Source: Tetragonia tetragonoides (Eukaryota > Streptophyta > Magnoliopsida > Caryophyllales > Aizoaceae). Taken from it: DNA of 64,000 nucleotides. Positions 12,010 to 24,203 of this stretch are shown here, one piece after another. Numbering within the stretch: the first letter of the stretch is position 1; the number at the start of each line of letters is the position of its first letter. A program made the translations under genes and the position numbers. The stretch lies in the NCBI GenBank assembly GCA_038025085.1, contig CM076154.1, positions 32,170,501 to 32,234,500 on the forward strand, given 5' to 3'. The notes under the pieces were generated by a model. It was given only the letters and a program-made list of their open reading frames with translations. It was not told the DNA's origin and searched no databases.

Positions 12010-13622
12010 CTTTTCAGAAGAAGCCAAACTCTTATGTTAACCCTCAAAGTCCAAATATGAGAACTCTATACGCAAGTTTGAGATGAACATGCAATAATGA
12101 CTCTTTCTAGATGCCTTGTGGCCCAAGACTCAATGAATGCAACTATGTGATGTGAACGATTGTGATGCAAGACTCTATAGTGACCTAGACATGCCTAATA
12201 TGATTTACATGCAAATGATATGGGAAAATCTAGAATATCCTAGAATGGTATGCAATATGATATGCGACGCCCCATATGTATACAAAATATCTAGTATGAG
12301 ACGCATGACGAAGTTACCCACCTATGAAAAGTGGGTGTATGCAAAATTATATGCAATGCAATAAAAAATGATTCTATATGTCCTAGCATGGAGCTTCTAA
12401 AAATGAAATGCAGTGCAAATTTTTTTCTTTATTTTTTAGTTAGAAAAAAGATGGGAAAAGAATCTAATAATCTCTCAACATGTCTACTTCTCACGAAGAC
12501 TGAATTTATTTTGGAGGTTTTGCTATGCAAGTAATGTATTTTAACCAATGATCTTTTGACTCTATATTGAAAGGAAAAAAGCAAAAATAATCTTGACTCA
12601 AGAAAGAAAGAATATTACTCTTGACTTGCAAAATAAGTAAAGGGAAAAAGGATGAACCTAGACCCTAAACAAATTATGGGAGACAAAAGATTACTCTTGA
12701 CTTACTATAGGAACAAGATTTTTAGACTTGGGAAAGGGAAAATATACTCTTGACTTGCAATGGAAATTATAGTACAAAGACGCTACTCTTGACTTGCCAT
12801 AAGACTCTTGACTTAGATATGGAGAATATATTCCAGACTCAAGAAATGGAAAATATAGTATTGACTTCCTAAAGGAAAGAAATTAGACTCTTTTTTATTT
12901 TTGGCAAAAGATCATTGGCAGAAATATATTACTTGCTCGAAATTGATTTTCTTGGAAAATAAGTCTCCCTAATATGGTTACTAGCATCGTCGGGAAGATT
13001 CATGGATTCTACTTCCTAAAAAGAAAAGATTCTAGACTCGATCTTAAGTTAGTTTACAAAGTTAGTCATACACACAAATAGGAAACTTCCTATACTCTAG
13101 ACCACTAAGATCCTAAAGGGGACCTAATCTAGCGATCTAAGGAAACAAATCACATAACAAGGAAACAATCAATCACAATATGGCAAGCAATCAATTAAGC
13201 ACCTTGAATGGACCATGAGACTAAATGCAATGGTTGACAAAATCTATGGTTGGATATGGTAACCCACGATCGGATGCGTTTCGTCATCTATGAGATGCAT
13301 AGTAAAATTAAACGTACCGTTTTACATATCTCGAATGGAAACATGTAAATGCCATGGGGCGGAACACGACTATGTGCAAAGGTAATTCGGACCGAGTGGG
13401 TGACCGGCCTAAGTCATAGACAATGCTCCATAAGGTAATTTCTATTTATGGTGTGGTGATGTCTTTCGACATCTTGCGAAGATAATGCATGCAAATGGAT
13501 GATATGAATGCAAAGCAATAATGAACACATAAAGGCCATGAACCAAGAAATATGAACTAATAATCAACATGGATAAGCTTTCGAATTACTTCCTCTTATT
13601 AAATCCCCAGTGAAGTCACCAC
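12010..13622 (-). other. Second copy of the element A leader with primer-binding site
   Basis: Homologous to 19363-20553 plus 37941-38358. At the right edge, reading minus, the sequence after the LTR end is TGGTGACTTCACTGGGGA, a variant of the primer-binding site found in element B (TGGCGACTTCATTGGGGA). The left edge joins directly to an LTR terminus fragment at the shared string ccttt, a deletion junction with short homology. Short frames such as 12137-12364 occur in both leader copies but show no domain and are not called genes. Confidence 0.75.
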
Positions 13623-15231
13623 TGTAAGAACCCTCGCCTTTCGGCGCTAATTGAAATATTTAGTTGAAATTAATGGTTCTTAAATAATACGTCATATGCA
13701 ACATGATTAATTATGATAGGGGAAATAATAAGCAAATAATTAAGTCGCCACCAATTTTTAAGGAAATAATTGAAAACCATCAAAAGTGCACCCAATTCCT
13801 ATTGGGAATTGACTCATACCCAAAAAGGGCCAAAGATTGAGTTCGGGGGTGTGGGTACGAAAAATATAAAACGAATCCTATCTAAATCGCCCGAATTAAC
13901 GGCCTCTACTAATCTTTTCCATGTTGATTCATTATTCATATCGTAAGTTTCCAAACAAATCCGGTCGTCCAAGATCCGAAATTAACTAGGTAGGTTGAAC
14001 AAGCCGAATTATTAATGTTATTGCTTTGCACATATTATCCAATTGCATGCATTAATTAACAAGTATAAACCAAACCAATAATAAGATAAAGAATTAAATA
14101 AATCTCTACCTTACCTTTCTTGCTAAACGCGCCAGATTGTATATGCACATCAATGAGATTGTTAGCAACTTCAATGGAAGTAATAAATATAAACAAAATA
14201 AACAAAATATGTTAATATGAAATTTAGGGCTAAGTATATGCAAAATCCCTAATTATATGCTAACATGCTAATTAAATATGCTAATCATGCAAAGATGCAA
14301 TATTTATACTAACCATGCATTAAACTAATTGAAACATGAAAGTCAATCATCTAGACATGAATATGATTAATAACAAAACTAAAACAATCAAAACATGATA
14401 TACAAATTAACCATAATCATAATCAAAGTAAAACATATTTTGAAAAGAGTTTTGAAAGATTTGAGAAAATTGCCCTCAGGTTAACCTTTTGTTGCACTAG
14501 AATTGAATGTCAATTGCTCTTGTATTTGCTTTGCTCTTATGTATGGAGTTGCTCTTGCTTGAGGCTTGATGAATGTTTGAATTGATTTGATTAGGGTTGC
14601 ATGGAAGAGAGGAGAGAGAGAAGGATTAGGGTTCTCTTGGGTTATGGGTGAAAATGCCGCTGGAGCGCTCGTTTGAGCTCCGATTGGCCTGATTCTTGGT
14701 GAGTTGGATTCCTTCAAAGGACTTTTGTTTGACATATTGTGGGCTCAACTAGCACAAGTATGCTATGACTTATGGCCCAAACACTAGAGAAGTGTCTGTT
14801 TCAGCGCATTAATCAATGATCGGATCATATCTCTTTCGTTTCAAATGGGATTTTGGCCCATAATATATCATTGAAAAGATAATTAAAAGAGGAATACAAG
14901 GCTAGTGGGCTAATAATCCAATTAATCCTTGCATGGCTAAAAATCAGTCTTGAACCGTGATATGCGGGTATGAGAACATCGTTTTTAGCCCATAACTTTA
15001 ATAAATCATAACTTTTGACTCCGGTGTCCGATTGGGACAAATGAAATGGCGTTGAAAAGCTTATGGAAAGGGCTATTTGTGGGTATGATAACTAATGAGA
15101 TCCTGAGTGAGGATGGATAAATGGTTTCAATGAGAATAAATACGTCGAGCATTGACATTCGTTTTTTTAACATGATTATAGGTTATCATCATTGGGCGCT
15201 AAGCCGGGGGGGACACATTTGGATGTTTACA
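13623..15231 (-). repeat. Complete LTR of element A (1609 bp)
   Basis: Plus-strand limits are TGTAAGAACCCTCGCC at 13623 and gatgtttaca ending at 15231, so on the minus strand the LTR runs TGTAAACATC...TTCTTACA with TG...CA ends. A polypurine tract (complement of agaagcccccactttgg) abuts it at 15232. On the other side lies a primer-binding site, so this LTR has internal sequence on both sides. Its 3' terminal part resembles the LTR of element B (GGCGAGGGTTCTTACA), but the 5' part is different. Confidence 0.85.
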
Positions 15232-15344
15232 GAAGCCCCCACTTTGGCCGAGCTTTCGAAAAGCGATGGTCAAAGTAATTGCCAAAAATGCCTGCAATGC
15301 TTTGAAAACATTTATGTTAGAAAAAGATGCGATAAAAGTAAATC

Positions 15345-15640
15345 CTGACCGCCTGTGGTCAGGATTACCTGCTTTGCGAATGCAGACACTGTGCTATTTG
15401 GGATAGTGCAGACGTCGAAGAGCTTTGCTTTACTCTAGTGCCTTGCTTTGCAGACATGGTGCTAATTGTAATAGCCCATCGTCGGAGAACTTTGCGTCGC
15501 TCTCGTGCCTTTGCTTTGCTAACGTGGTGCTATTTGTAATAGCCCATCGTTGAAGAGCTTTGTATCGCTCCCTTGCCTTGTTTTGCTTTGCTGAAATAAT
15601 ACTTGTGCTTTGCCTTGTAACCTCCATGTTAGTTCAATCA
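15345..15640 (-). repeat. 67-base tandem repeat, about 2.5-3 units, element A 3' region
   Basis: Landmarks gtcgaagagctttg (about 15413), gtcggagaactttg (about 15480) and gttgaagagctttg (about 15548) give a period of 67-68. Each unit contains a gtgctaattgtaatagcccatc-like core. Units in reverse complement match the 67-base repeat of element B at 35971-36200. Confidence 0.75.
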
Positions 15641-15664
15641 AACAGGAAGAAGTGGAGAGTATGG

Positions 15665-16290
15665 GGTTGCTACGGGACGGACCCTAAGGATGGACCTTGC
15701 TCAATGGAACGGGACAGACCCAAAAGGACGGACCTTGCTCAATGCAATGGGACGGATCCAAAAGGACGGACCTTCCTCAATGCAACGGGATGGACCCAAA
15801 AAGATAGACCTTGCTAAATGCGACGGGACAGACCCAAAAGGAAGGACCTTATTAAATGCGACGGGACGGACCTTGCTCAATGCAACGGGACGAACCCAAA
15901 AGGACGGATCTTGCTCAATGCAACGGGACGGACCCAAAAGGATGGACCTAAATCAATGCAACGGGACGAACCTAAAAGGACGGACCTAACTCAATGCAAC
16001 GGGACGGAACCAAAAGGACGGACCTTGCTCAATGCAACGGGACAGACCCAAAAGGACGGACCTTGCTCAATGCAACGGGATGGACTCAAAGGACGAACCT
16101 TACTCAATGCAACGGGACAGACCCAAAAGGACGGACCTTGCTCAATGCAACGGGACAGACCCAAAAGGACGGACCTTGCTCAATGCAACGGGATGGACCC
16201 AAATGGACGAACCTGCTAAATGCCATGGGACGGACCCAAAAGAACGGACCTTGCTAAACGCGACGGGACGAACCCAAAAGGAATGTTAGA
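15665..16290 (-). repeat. 38-base minisatellite, about 16 units, element A 3' region
   Basis: The unit can be seen as acgggacggacccaaaagg followed by acggaccttgctcaatgca. Units differ by point changes (gacggg/gacaga, aaaagg/aaatgg) and small deletions. Because 38 is not a multiple of three and the unit lacks stops, frames stay open for 85-133 codons in all three plus frames and in one minus frame. These are by-products of the repeat. It lies between gag and the polypurine tract. 3' regions of Tat-lineage elements are known sources of satellite-like tandem repeats. Confidence 0.9.
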
Positions 16291-18142
16291 GAACAGACTC
16301 TAGATGAAGACACTCGCACTTAGGCGCAATCAATGCTATATGTGTGTGTGTGCTATGCATGTGCCTCGGAGGCAAAAAGTGCTTAGTAAGTGCAAATGAG
16401 TGACATGACACTCAAAGTGTGCAAATGCAATGCTAACTAGGCCTACAGCTCCATGCAACCTAGCTATGAATAATGATGCATGTGACTCAATAGTAATGAC
16501 ATATATGCAATGCTTAGAAGACTGGACTCCAAGGGATAAATGAGAGATTTCATTTTATTTGCAAAAAGATTTTTGTTTCAAAAGTGTCCCTATTGAGCTA
16601 TGAAATATATGCATGATTGGTGCCTATTGGGCAAGGGCGAAGCCCCTAGTTTACTGGCTGGACCGTAAAGCGAGCAAGCTTATGCATGTAAGATTCCGAG
16701 TAGTCAAACATATTTCGCCAATAGTAGGAGGAATCGAAGCCCCCAGTATGCATGAAGTGATCACATGAGGAAACTCCATGAACATGGCATGAGTGATGGA
16801 TGCTTAGTTAGAGTTCTTGATCCAAGAAAAGATGGCTACGGAAGCCACAAACTATGCGTAGAGAGTCGAAGTAAAGTGGAGAATTCCAAGGTAGAAATGT
16901 GGGATTATGAAAGAAATTGGGCTTGGTGCAAAAAAGTATAAAATGGGGAAATTTGTGAGATAGGGAGTGATGCAGGGTAGCGAATTCGAATCCAAGTTTT
17001 GGGCTCTAAAAGGGTAAATCACGGAAATTTTGAAACCCTTAAAATTTTGAGTTTCCATTAATGAAGTGATATATATTATTAAGTTAGGACCTTTAATGAA
17101 TCCCATGTATAATTTCAAATGGGTCTTGAGATTGAGAAAGATTAGAGTACGGTCGGGCCTCGAAGAGGTTACCTACGTATCCGTAGAGGAATCAGGCTAA
17201 AACGTAGTTCGAGGACCTTTGGTTTTTAGTGCCCTAATTTTTGCCTGGATCATTGTCTTGGATGATCGACCCAGCAGGCTTGCCAATTTTGCCTAAGCCA
17301 TTGAATGAATAGACTTAGCGGGCTTTTAGATGATTATGCCCTAATTTTTGTCTTGGCTGCCCTTTCGGGTTTTCAACCTAGCGGGCTCTATATTTTTTTA
17401 TTTTTTTTTGCAGGTGTACCCAGTGTGTCGGGTGTCACTTGATGTTTTGAGGTGCACCTAGTGTGTCGGGTGTCACTTGATGTTTTGAGGTGCGAAAACT
17501 CTCTTGAGTATTGGTGCTCTCTTTATGCATTTGGAACTTTTTGTTTTCTCTTTTTTGAATTTCGATAATTATTTTTTTTTTCTTTTTTTGAACTCTTTTT
17601 GGAGTTTTTCTCGCCTCTCTTGAGATTTTGGCGACACTTAGAAATTGTTGCACACTTTCTATACTCCGGGTTAGGATAATGTGGTTAAAGAAAGAATGTG
17701 GCTTGTGTTTGATGGCTCAAATGGGCTCCAAGTGGTAATTTTTGCATTGTGGGTGAAAGGATAATAATGAAGGATGCCAAATGAATACTTCATGTCCTCA
17801 GTATGACTTATAGGACGTGTGTCCCATTGCTTTTATTTATTTTAATTTTTTTTTTGGTCCTCTTCTCAATTGTTAAATCTTTGCATTGATTAAGTTTGGC
17901 AACTCAGATTCATCATTAGATTTGCAATTATGAGATATTCGATGAATGAAAAAAAAGAAATGCAGGCTTATTTTATTCAATCAAAAGAAAGCAATACAAT
18001 GCTTTAAGGGCAATCCTAAGACAAGACTTGGACTCCACAAACAAAGAAAGGGAAAAGGAAATTCTCCAACTAGACTATGACTCTATGATATTTGAGCTTG
18101 GGCTTCACGACTGGGCTAGGTGTCCAATTCAAACTCTTGGGT
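16291..18142 (-). other. Non-coding 3' region of element A, pol deleted
   Basis: No RT, RNase H or integrase similarity was seen on either strand. The block at about 17143-17215 (complement contains tagcctgattcc and ggatacgtaggtaac) matches 29825-29885 of element B just downstream of its pol stop. The gag-proximal and pol-distal ends are thus preserved while pol itself is missing. Pyrimidine-rich runs at 17390-17620 on the plus strand are also present. Confidence 0.6.
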
Positions 18143-19267
18143 TCATGGTGCATGGATGGCTTCATCGTCGATCAAATCTTGGATCTCGCGCTTCAAGTGC
18201 ATGCATTCTTCAGTCATATATATGACCATCTCCTTGATGGTACTTACAATTGGCATTAGGATTCCAATTCTTGCCTCTCTTGTTGGGCTCTAGGTCCGGT
18301 GTGGGATCGATTGCCGAAATATATCCCTCTTCGAGAAGATTGTCGAATGCTTCATCTTGTGTCATGCTAAGAGGTGTGTATTATCTTTTGTGCCTAATTA
18401 CAATGACATTGACTTCATTTCCTTGTCGAAGGAGCCTCCATTATTAGAACCATGCTTGTCTTGCTCGTTGCTTAATTGGGTGAGGTGGTCATCTTCAATG
18501 GCCATGCCAACTTCAAGTAGTTGGGCATAAGTAGTGATCGACAGGAATTTCATGTACTCACGATACTTGGGTGTCAAGTTGTGGACAAGCATTCTAATTT
18601 GATCCCTTTTAGATGGGCGATCAATCATTTCGGCGACCTTGGTCCTCCATCTTCTCACAAAGTTGGTGAACCCTTCTTCATCACATTGCTTGGTTATCAC
18701 TAACTCTCTTAAAGTCACGGGTGGCAAGATATTGTCAGCGTATCTCTCTAGAAATAAGGTGGATAAGTATTCCCACTTTTTTAGCTTTTGAGTGGGCAAC
18801 TTGAAAAACCAGGCCCTTACAGCGGGGTCCAAGGTTTGGGGAAAGAGGTGGACATACAGATCGTGTTCAATCCCTCTAAGGACCAATGCAGTAGTAAAAG
18901 CTCTAATGTGATCTTGTGGATCGTCGGTTCCTTTGAAAATGGGAACTTCGGGCATGGAGAACATGGTAGGAAATTTTCCCTTATTGTGGGGAGAAAAGCC
19001 TTCAGAATTGGCTATCATGTCGTTAAATATGCGACTTTTGCTTAAAACAAACTCGAGCCTATTTAGTTTAACTTGGAGCTCTTGGACCTCTTTAGTGGGA
19101 GGTTTGGGCTTGCCATCATTCGAAGTGGTCTCTTCGGGATCCTTGGTGTGAGGAAAAAGTTTAGCAATCTTAGCCTCTAATTCAACGAACCTAGCATTCA
19201 TGTCGGTCATTTGGGCCAAAAGTTCCTCCATCACTTGGGCTTGGGTTTTCTCACCTTCTCCAGTCAT
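18143..19267 (-). pseudogene. Gag of element A (Ty3/gypsy Tat), broken near its 3' end
   Basis: The intact 289-codon part (19267-18398) starts MTGEGEKTQAQVMEELLAQM. It has an N-terminal coiled region (LNRLEFVLSK near 74) and the retrotransposon gag domain (FKGTDDPQDHIRAFTTAL, DPAVRAWFFKLP, TLFLERYAD). It aligns along its length with the gag of element B. Downstream, in another frame, the C-terminal part is still readable (YTPLSMTQDEAFDNLL, then a zinc-knuckle-like CKYHQGDGH, then a stop in place of the final cysteine region). So at least one frameshift and one stop have occurred. It would form the particle shell. The element is non-autonomous. Confidence 0.85.
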
Positions 19268-19362
19268 ATTGGGTTTAGGTTGCTTCGAGTGAACTTGAGC
19301 TTTTTGATCCTAGATGCAATTCTCAACTTAGTAAGGGACACTTAGGGAGAAATTCGAACATA

Positions 19363-20553
19363 CTTTTCAGAAGAAGCCAAACTCTTATGTTAACCCTCAA
19401 AGTCCAAATATGAGAACTCTATATACAAGTTTGAGATGAACATGCAATAATGACTCTTTCTAGATGCCTTGTGGCCCACGACTCAATGAATGCAACTAAG
19501 TGATGTGAACGATTGTGATGCAAGACTCTATAGTGACTTAGACATGCCTAATATGATTTACATGCAAATGATAAGAGAGAATCTAGAATGTCCTAGAATG
19601 GTATGCAATATGACATGCGACGCCCCATATGAATACAAAATATCTAGTATGAGACGCATGACGAAGCTACCCACCTATGACAGGTGGGTGTATGCAAAAT
19701 TATATGCAATCCAATCTAAAATGATTCTATATTTCCTAGCATGGAGCTTCTAAAAATGAAATGCAGAGCAAATTTTTTTCTTTATTTTTTAGTTAGAAAA
19801 AAGATGGGAAAAGAATCCAGAATAATCCCTCAATATGGTTACTTGTCACGGTGACTGAATTTATTTTGGAAGTTTTGCGATGCAAGTAATGTATTTTAAC
19901 CAATGATCTTTTGACTCTATATTAAAAGGAAAAAAGCAAAAATAATCTTGACTCAAGAAAGAAAGAATATTACTCTTGACTTGCAAAATAAGTAAATGGA
20001 AAAAGGATGAACCTAGACCCTAAACAAAATATGGGAGGCAAAAGATTACCCTTGACTTACTATAGGAACAAGATTTTTAGACTTGGAAAAGGGAAAATAT
20101 ACTCTTGACTTGCAATGGAAATTATAGTACAAAGACGCCACTCTTGACTTGCCATAAGACTCTTGACTTAGATATGGAAAATATATTCCGGACTCAAGAA
20201 ATGGAAAATATACTATTGACTTCCTAAAGGAAAGAAATAAGACTCTTTTTTTATTTTTGGGAAAGATCATTAGTCGAAATATATTACTTGCTCGAAATTG
20301 ATTTTCTTGGAAAATAAGTCTCCCTAATATGGTTACTAGGATCGTCGGGAAGATTCATGGATTCAACTTCCTAAAAGGAAAAGATTCTAGACTCGATCTT
20401 AAGTTAGTTTACAAAGTTAGTCATATACACAAATAGGAAACTTCTTATACTCTAGACCACTAAGATCCTGAAGGGGACCTAATCTAGCGATCTAAGGAAA
20501 TAAATCACATAACAAGGAAACAATCAATCACAATATGGCAAGCAATCAATTAA
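19363..20553 (-). other. Element A leader, gag-proximal part of the interrupted copy
   Basis: Continues at 37941 after element B. It is nearly identical to 12010-13204. The junction motif ttaagcacc at 20551-20558 is cut by the insertion of B and resumes as gcaccatgaatggacc at 37936. Confidence 0.8.
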
Positions 20554-20558
20554 GCACC

Positions 20559-22101
20559 TGTAGACACCCTAATCGGTTCTCATCCCCTGACACCGCAACG
20601 CCCGATGATGATGGTAATGGATTAACATGGACGTAAGTAGAAAAGGACATTGCTCAGAAATCTGGACCAAATTCCATGAAACCTCAGTCTTTGGATAGCC
20701 CTTGTTATAAGGATTCCAACGCCTTTGACCTTACCTTAATCAGGTTCCCGGATCAAGAGATATCGCGTCTTGAAGATTTGGGTCAAACCCGCTCAATCCC
20801 GACCCCCTGGGTCAGCCCAAGGGGAATTTCGTAATTTACAGAGCACCAAAAAGTCAAAAACCCTAGTCACGCGCGCGCCATCAGGTCCAGCGGCTGACGC
20901 GACCTGTCCGGCGGCCAGCGCGTGACAGCGTGGGCCATTAGGCTAGCCGCTGGCCCCAGCGGCCAGCCGTTGAGTTTCAGCGACCACCGGGGGCCCCTGC
21001 TGCCCTCCGTGTGGCCGCTGAACCAGTTTTTTGACTGGGCCGAGTTTCGACGCCGGGCTTCCTGCCCTAAGCCCCTAAATCCTTCCCCTAACTCTATAAA
21101 TACTCTCTTTCACCCTCTTTTGCAGGGGTTCAGTCAGTTCATAATTTTGAGAGCATTGAGAGCACATATTTTCCCAAATCAAAGAGAATTTAGAAATCTG
21201 AAGATTCAAGCAAGCAATACACCTAGCCTAGCACCCAAGATCGAAGAGAAATTCCAATTCTACTAGTCCCGTTCGAATAGAACGTCCAGGTTAACCATCC
21301 TGAGGGCCTAATTCTTAATTAAATCTCTTATTTGCTGTTTATTAATCATGTTTTATTTAGCTTTTGATTATGGTTGAATAAATTTGCATGCTTTGGATTT
21401 TGTACATAATTATGCATGATTAGTTAATATAAAGTTTGCGTCTTTTTATTAGTTTATGCAAGTTTGCATCTTTTCGTAGTTTTTGCATGCATATAGTAGC
21501 CTCCTAGGTTTATTTTAGCATAAAGTCACCGCCTTTGCATTATTATTATTCTTTTGAAGATACTAACGGTTTTCATTAATGTGCCTATGCAATACATGGC
21601 GCGTTTAGCAAAGTTGGTAGGTTGGAGCGTTAATTTAATGCTTTATATCATGTTTATGCTTGCCAATAGAATGCAGGTAAATTGGATATAACTCGTGCAA
21701 AGTGATAACATTGGGAATTTGGTTGTTCTTAACCCGGCTAGTTAATTTAGGATCATTGGACGACCGGATTTGTATGGAACCATATAGCATAAATAAATAC
21801 TTGACATGGAGAAGCTTAGTAGAGCCCGTTAATACGGGCGATTTAGATGAGATTCGTTTTATTTATTTCGTACCTACATCCCCGAACTCAATATTTAGTC
21901 CCCATGGGCATGAGTCAATTCCCAATAGGAATTGGATGCACTTTTGATAGTTTCCAATTGTTTCCTTAATAATTGGTGGCGGCTTCTTATTTGCAAATTA
22001 TTGTTCTTTATAATTAAATTGAATCGCATGTGGCATATATTTAAAAACCATTAATTCCAACTAAAAATCGAAAACGCGCCGGAAAGGCGAGGGTTCTTAC
22101 A
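20559..22101 (+). repeat. 5' LTR of element B (1543 bp)
   Basis: TG...CA ends. A GC-rich block (20870-21050) contains the hairpin GCCGCTGGCCCCAGCGGC at 20946-20963. It is followed by a TATA motif (ctataaatactc, about 21095), which marks the probable U3/R promoter. The rest is AT-rich. The 3' LTR is 43 bases longer owing to extra units of a motif of about 21 bases in the GC-rich block. Confidence 0.92.
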
Positions 22102-22121
22102 GTGGCGACTTCATTGGGGAC
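22102..22121 (+). other. Primer-binding site of element B
   Basis: The sequence TGGCGACTTCATTGGGGA starts one base after the LTR. It resembles the primer-binding sites of Ogre/Tat elements, usually assigned to tRNA-Arg. I could not match it to a tRNA here. The same site, slightly changed, borders both LTR ends of element A. Confidence 0.65.
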
Positions 22122-23312
22122 TTAATAAGAGGATGTAATTCGAACACTTATCCATGTCAATGATTTATTTTTAGCTATTTGGTTCAATTACTGTACGTGT
22201 TTATTTTCTCTGCTTTTTGCATCCATATCATTCATATTGCAAGCATTATCCTTGCAAGATGTCGAAAGACATCACCACACCATTATAGGATCTATCCTTT
22301 GGAACATTGTCTATGACTTAGGACAGTGACCCACTCGGTCCGAATTACCTTTGCACATAGTCGTGTTCCACCCCATGACATTTACATGTTTCCATTCGAG
22401 ATATGTAAAACGGTACGTCTAGTCTTACTATGCACCCCATAGATGACAAAACGCATCCGGTCATGGGTTACCTTATCCAACCATAGATTGTGTCAAACAA
22501 TTGCATTATGTCTCATAGTCCATATCAAGGTGCTAATTGTTTTATTTGCCATATTATTAATTGTTTCCTTGCTATGTGATTAGTTTCCATAGAATATTAG
22601 GACTAGATCCCCCCTTAGGATTCTTTTATTGAGTCATGGTTAGGGAAGGTTTCCCTTTTGTTTGCTTGTACGTTTTGTCAGGTTTACAAATAGAGTCTAG
22701 GATTTTATCTTTTTAGGAAGCAGAATCCCTGTATGACTCCGACGATGCTAGTGACCATGTTAGGAAGGCGTTCCTTTCCATAAGAATTAGACATGCAAAT
22801 AACATATTCCCGTCAATGATCTTTCACCAAATAAAAAAAAGAGTCCAATTTCATTCCATATGCAAGTCAATAGTATTTCTCTTTTCTAAAATTAGGGAAT
22901 TTTATCCCATATGCAACTCAAGAGTATTTATAATTCTAATAGAGTCGAAAGATCATTGACTAGAATATGCTACTTACATAAAATCGCGTCTTACCCAAAA
23001 GATCACCATGTTGAGAATTAGTGCTAGACTCTCTTCCCACATTTGTTTTAAAATAAAACTCTTTTTTTATTATGTGGAGGTTCCCATTTATTTCTATTTT
23101 CTTAAACAGGCCTTTTTATGTCCAGAATTGGTAGAAGTAGAAATCCTGGTCCTAGGGAGTGGGAGAGAGACGAGTCCAGCAAGAGGTTAGTCCGCAAGTT
23201 GTCGTTCGAACCTTCACCACAAGCATAGCTCGTGGGCCCCGTTTGGCTCGATTACCTTCGCACACCGCCACTGTCACCTCAAGCCTCACCACCCGGTTCA
23301 CCTAAGTCCGCT
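22122..23312 (+). other. Untranslated leader of element B
   Basis: No conserved frame. The part around 22240-22450 (for example atgtcgaaagacatcacc) is recognisably homologous, in inverse orientation, to the leader of element A, so A and B belong to related families that share leader sequence. Confidence 0.6.
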
Positions 23313-24203
23313 ATGTCTGGAGACACTGAGAGAACCGCTAACCAAAAGATGGATGACCTTTTAGCCCAAATGGTCGCCATGAATGCTAGATTCACTGATA
23401 TGGAAGCTCGTGTCTCCAAGTTGGATCCCCCTACTAAAGATGATGATGAGCCAAAGCCCGATGGGGAAAAAGCCGAACCCTCCACTAAAGAAATGCAAGA
23501 ACTTCAAGCCAAGCTGAACAGGCTTGAATCTGTCTTAGGCAAGAGTCGTGTCTTCAACGACATGATCATCAATTCTGAAGGCTATGCTCCCCACATCAAG
23601 GGAAAATTGCCCACTAAGTTCTCCATGCCTGAAATTCCCACATTCAAAGGAACCGACGATCCACAAGATCACATTAGAGCTTTTACTACTGCAGTAGGCC
23701 TTAGAGGCATTGAACAAGAGCTGTATGTTCACCTCTTTCCCCATACCTTGGATCCCGCTGTCAGGGCCTGGTTCTTCAAGTTGCCCACCCAAAAGTTGGA
23801 AAAATGGGAAGACCTATCCACACTATTCCTCCAGAGATATGCTGACAATGTCTTGCCACCTATGACATTAAGAGAGTTGGACATCACCAAGCAAGGTGAC
23901 AAGGAAGGGTTCACTAGTTTCGTGAGAAGATGGAGGACTAAGGTAGCCGAAATGATTGATCGTCCATCTGAAAGGGATCAAATCAGAATGCTAGTCCAAA
24001 ATTTGGCATCTGAGTACCGTGAACACATGAAGTTTCAACCCATAACCACCTATGCCCAATTAACTGAAGTGGGCATGGCCATTGAAGATGAACAACTCCA
24101 AAGGGGGAAGAACAAGGTCACTTACAATAACAACACAAGCGGATATAAAGATAAGAAATACACTAATACCAACCATGCCTCCACAAGTAGAGGAATGAAG
24201 TGA
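23313..24203 (+). pseudogene. Gag of element B, main part
   Basis: From the ATG at 23313 (MSGDTERTANQKMDDLLAQM), which aligns with the gag start of element A. The longer open frame to 23232 begins with GTG and is not needed. It contains the N-terminal coiled region, the gag core (FKGTDDPQDHIRAFTTAV, DPAVRAWFFKLP) and TTYAQLTEVGMAIEDEQL near the end. The stop at 24203 precedes the C-terminal part, which is open in another frame from 24200, so a frame change separates the two. The product would be the capsid protein. Confidence 0.85.

Noticed and set aside
12137..12364. Small protein frames repeated at 12137-12364 and 19490-19753
   Set aside because: They are the two copies of the non-coding leader of element A, are antisense to it, and carry no recognisable domain.
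14481..15040. Minus-strand frames of 84 and 71 codons
   Set aside because: They lie inside the LTR of element A and have no similarity to known proteins by eye.
15560..16289. Several overlapping plus-strand reading frames of 85-133 codons and one minus frame
   Set aside because: They all arise from a stop-free 38-base tandem repeat read in every phase. No domain, start context or codon pattern supports a protein.
15665..16290. CRISPR-like array
   Set aside because: There are no unique spacers. The units are directly abutting tandem repeats in a plant retrotransposon.
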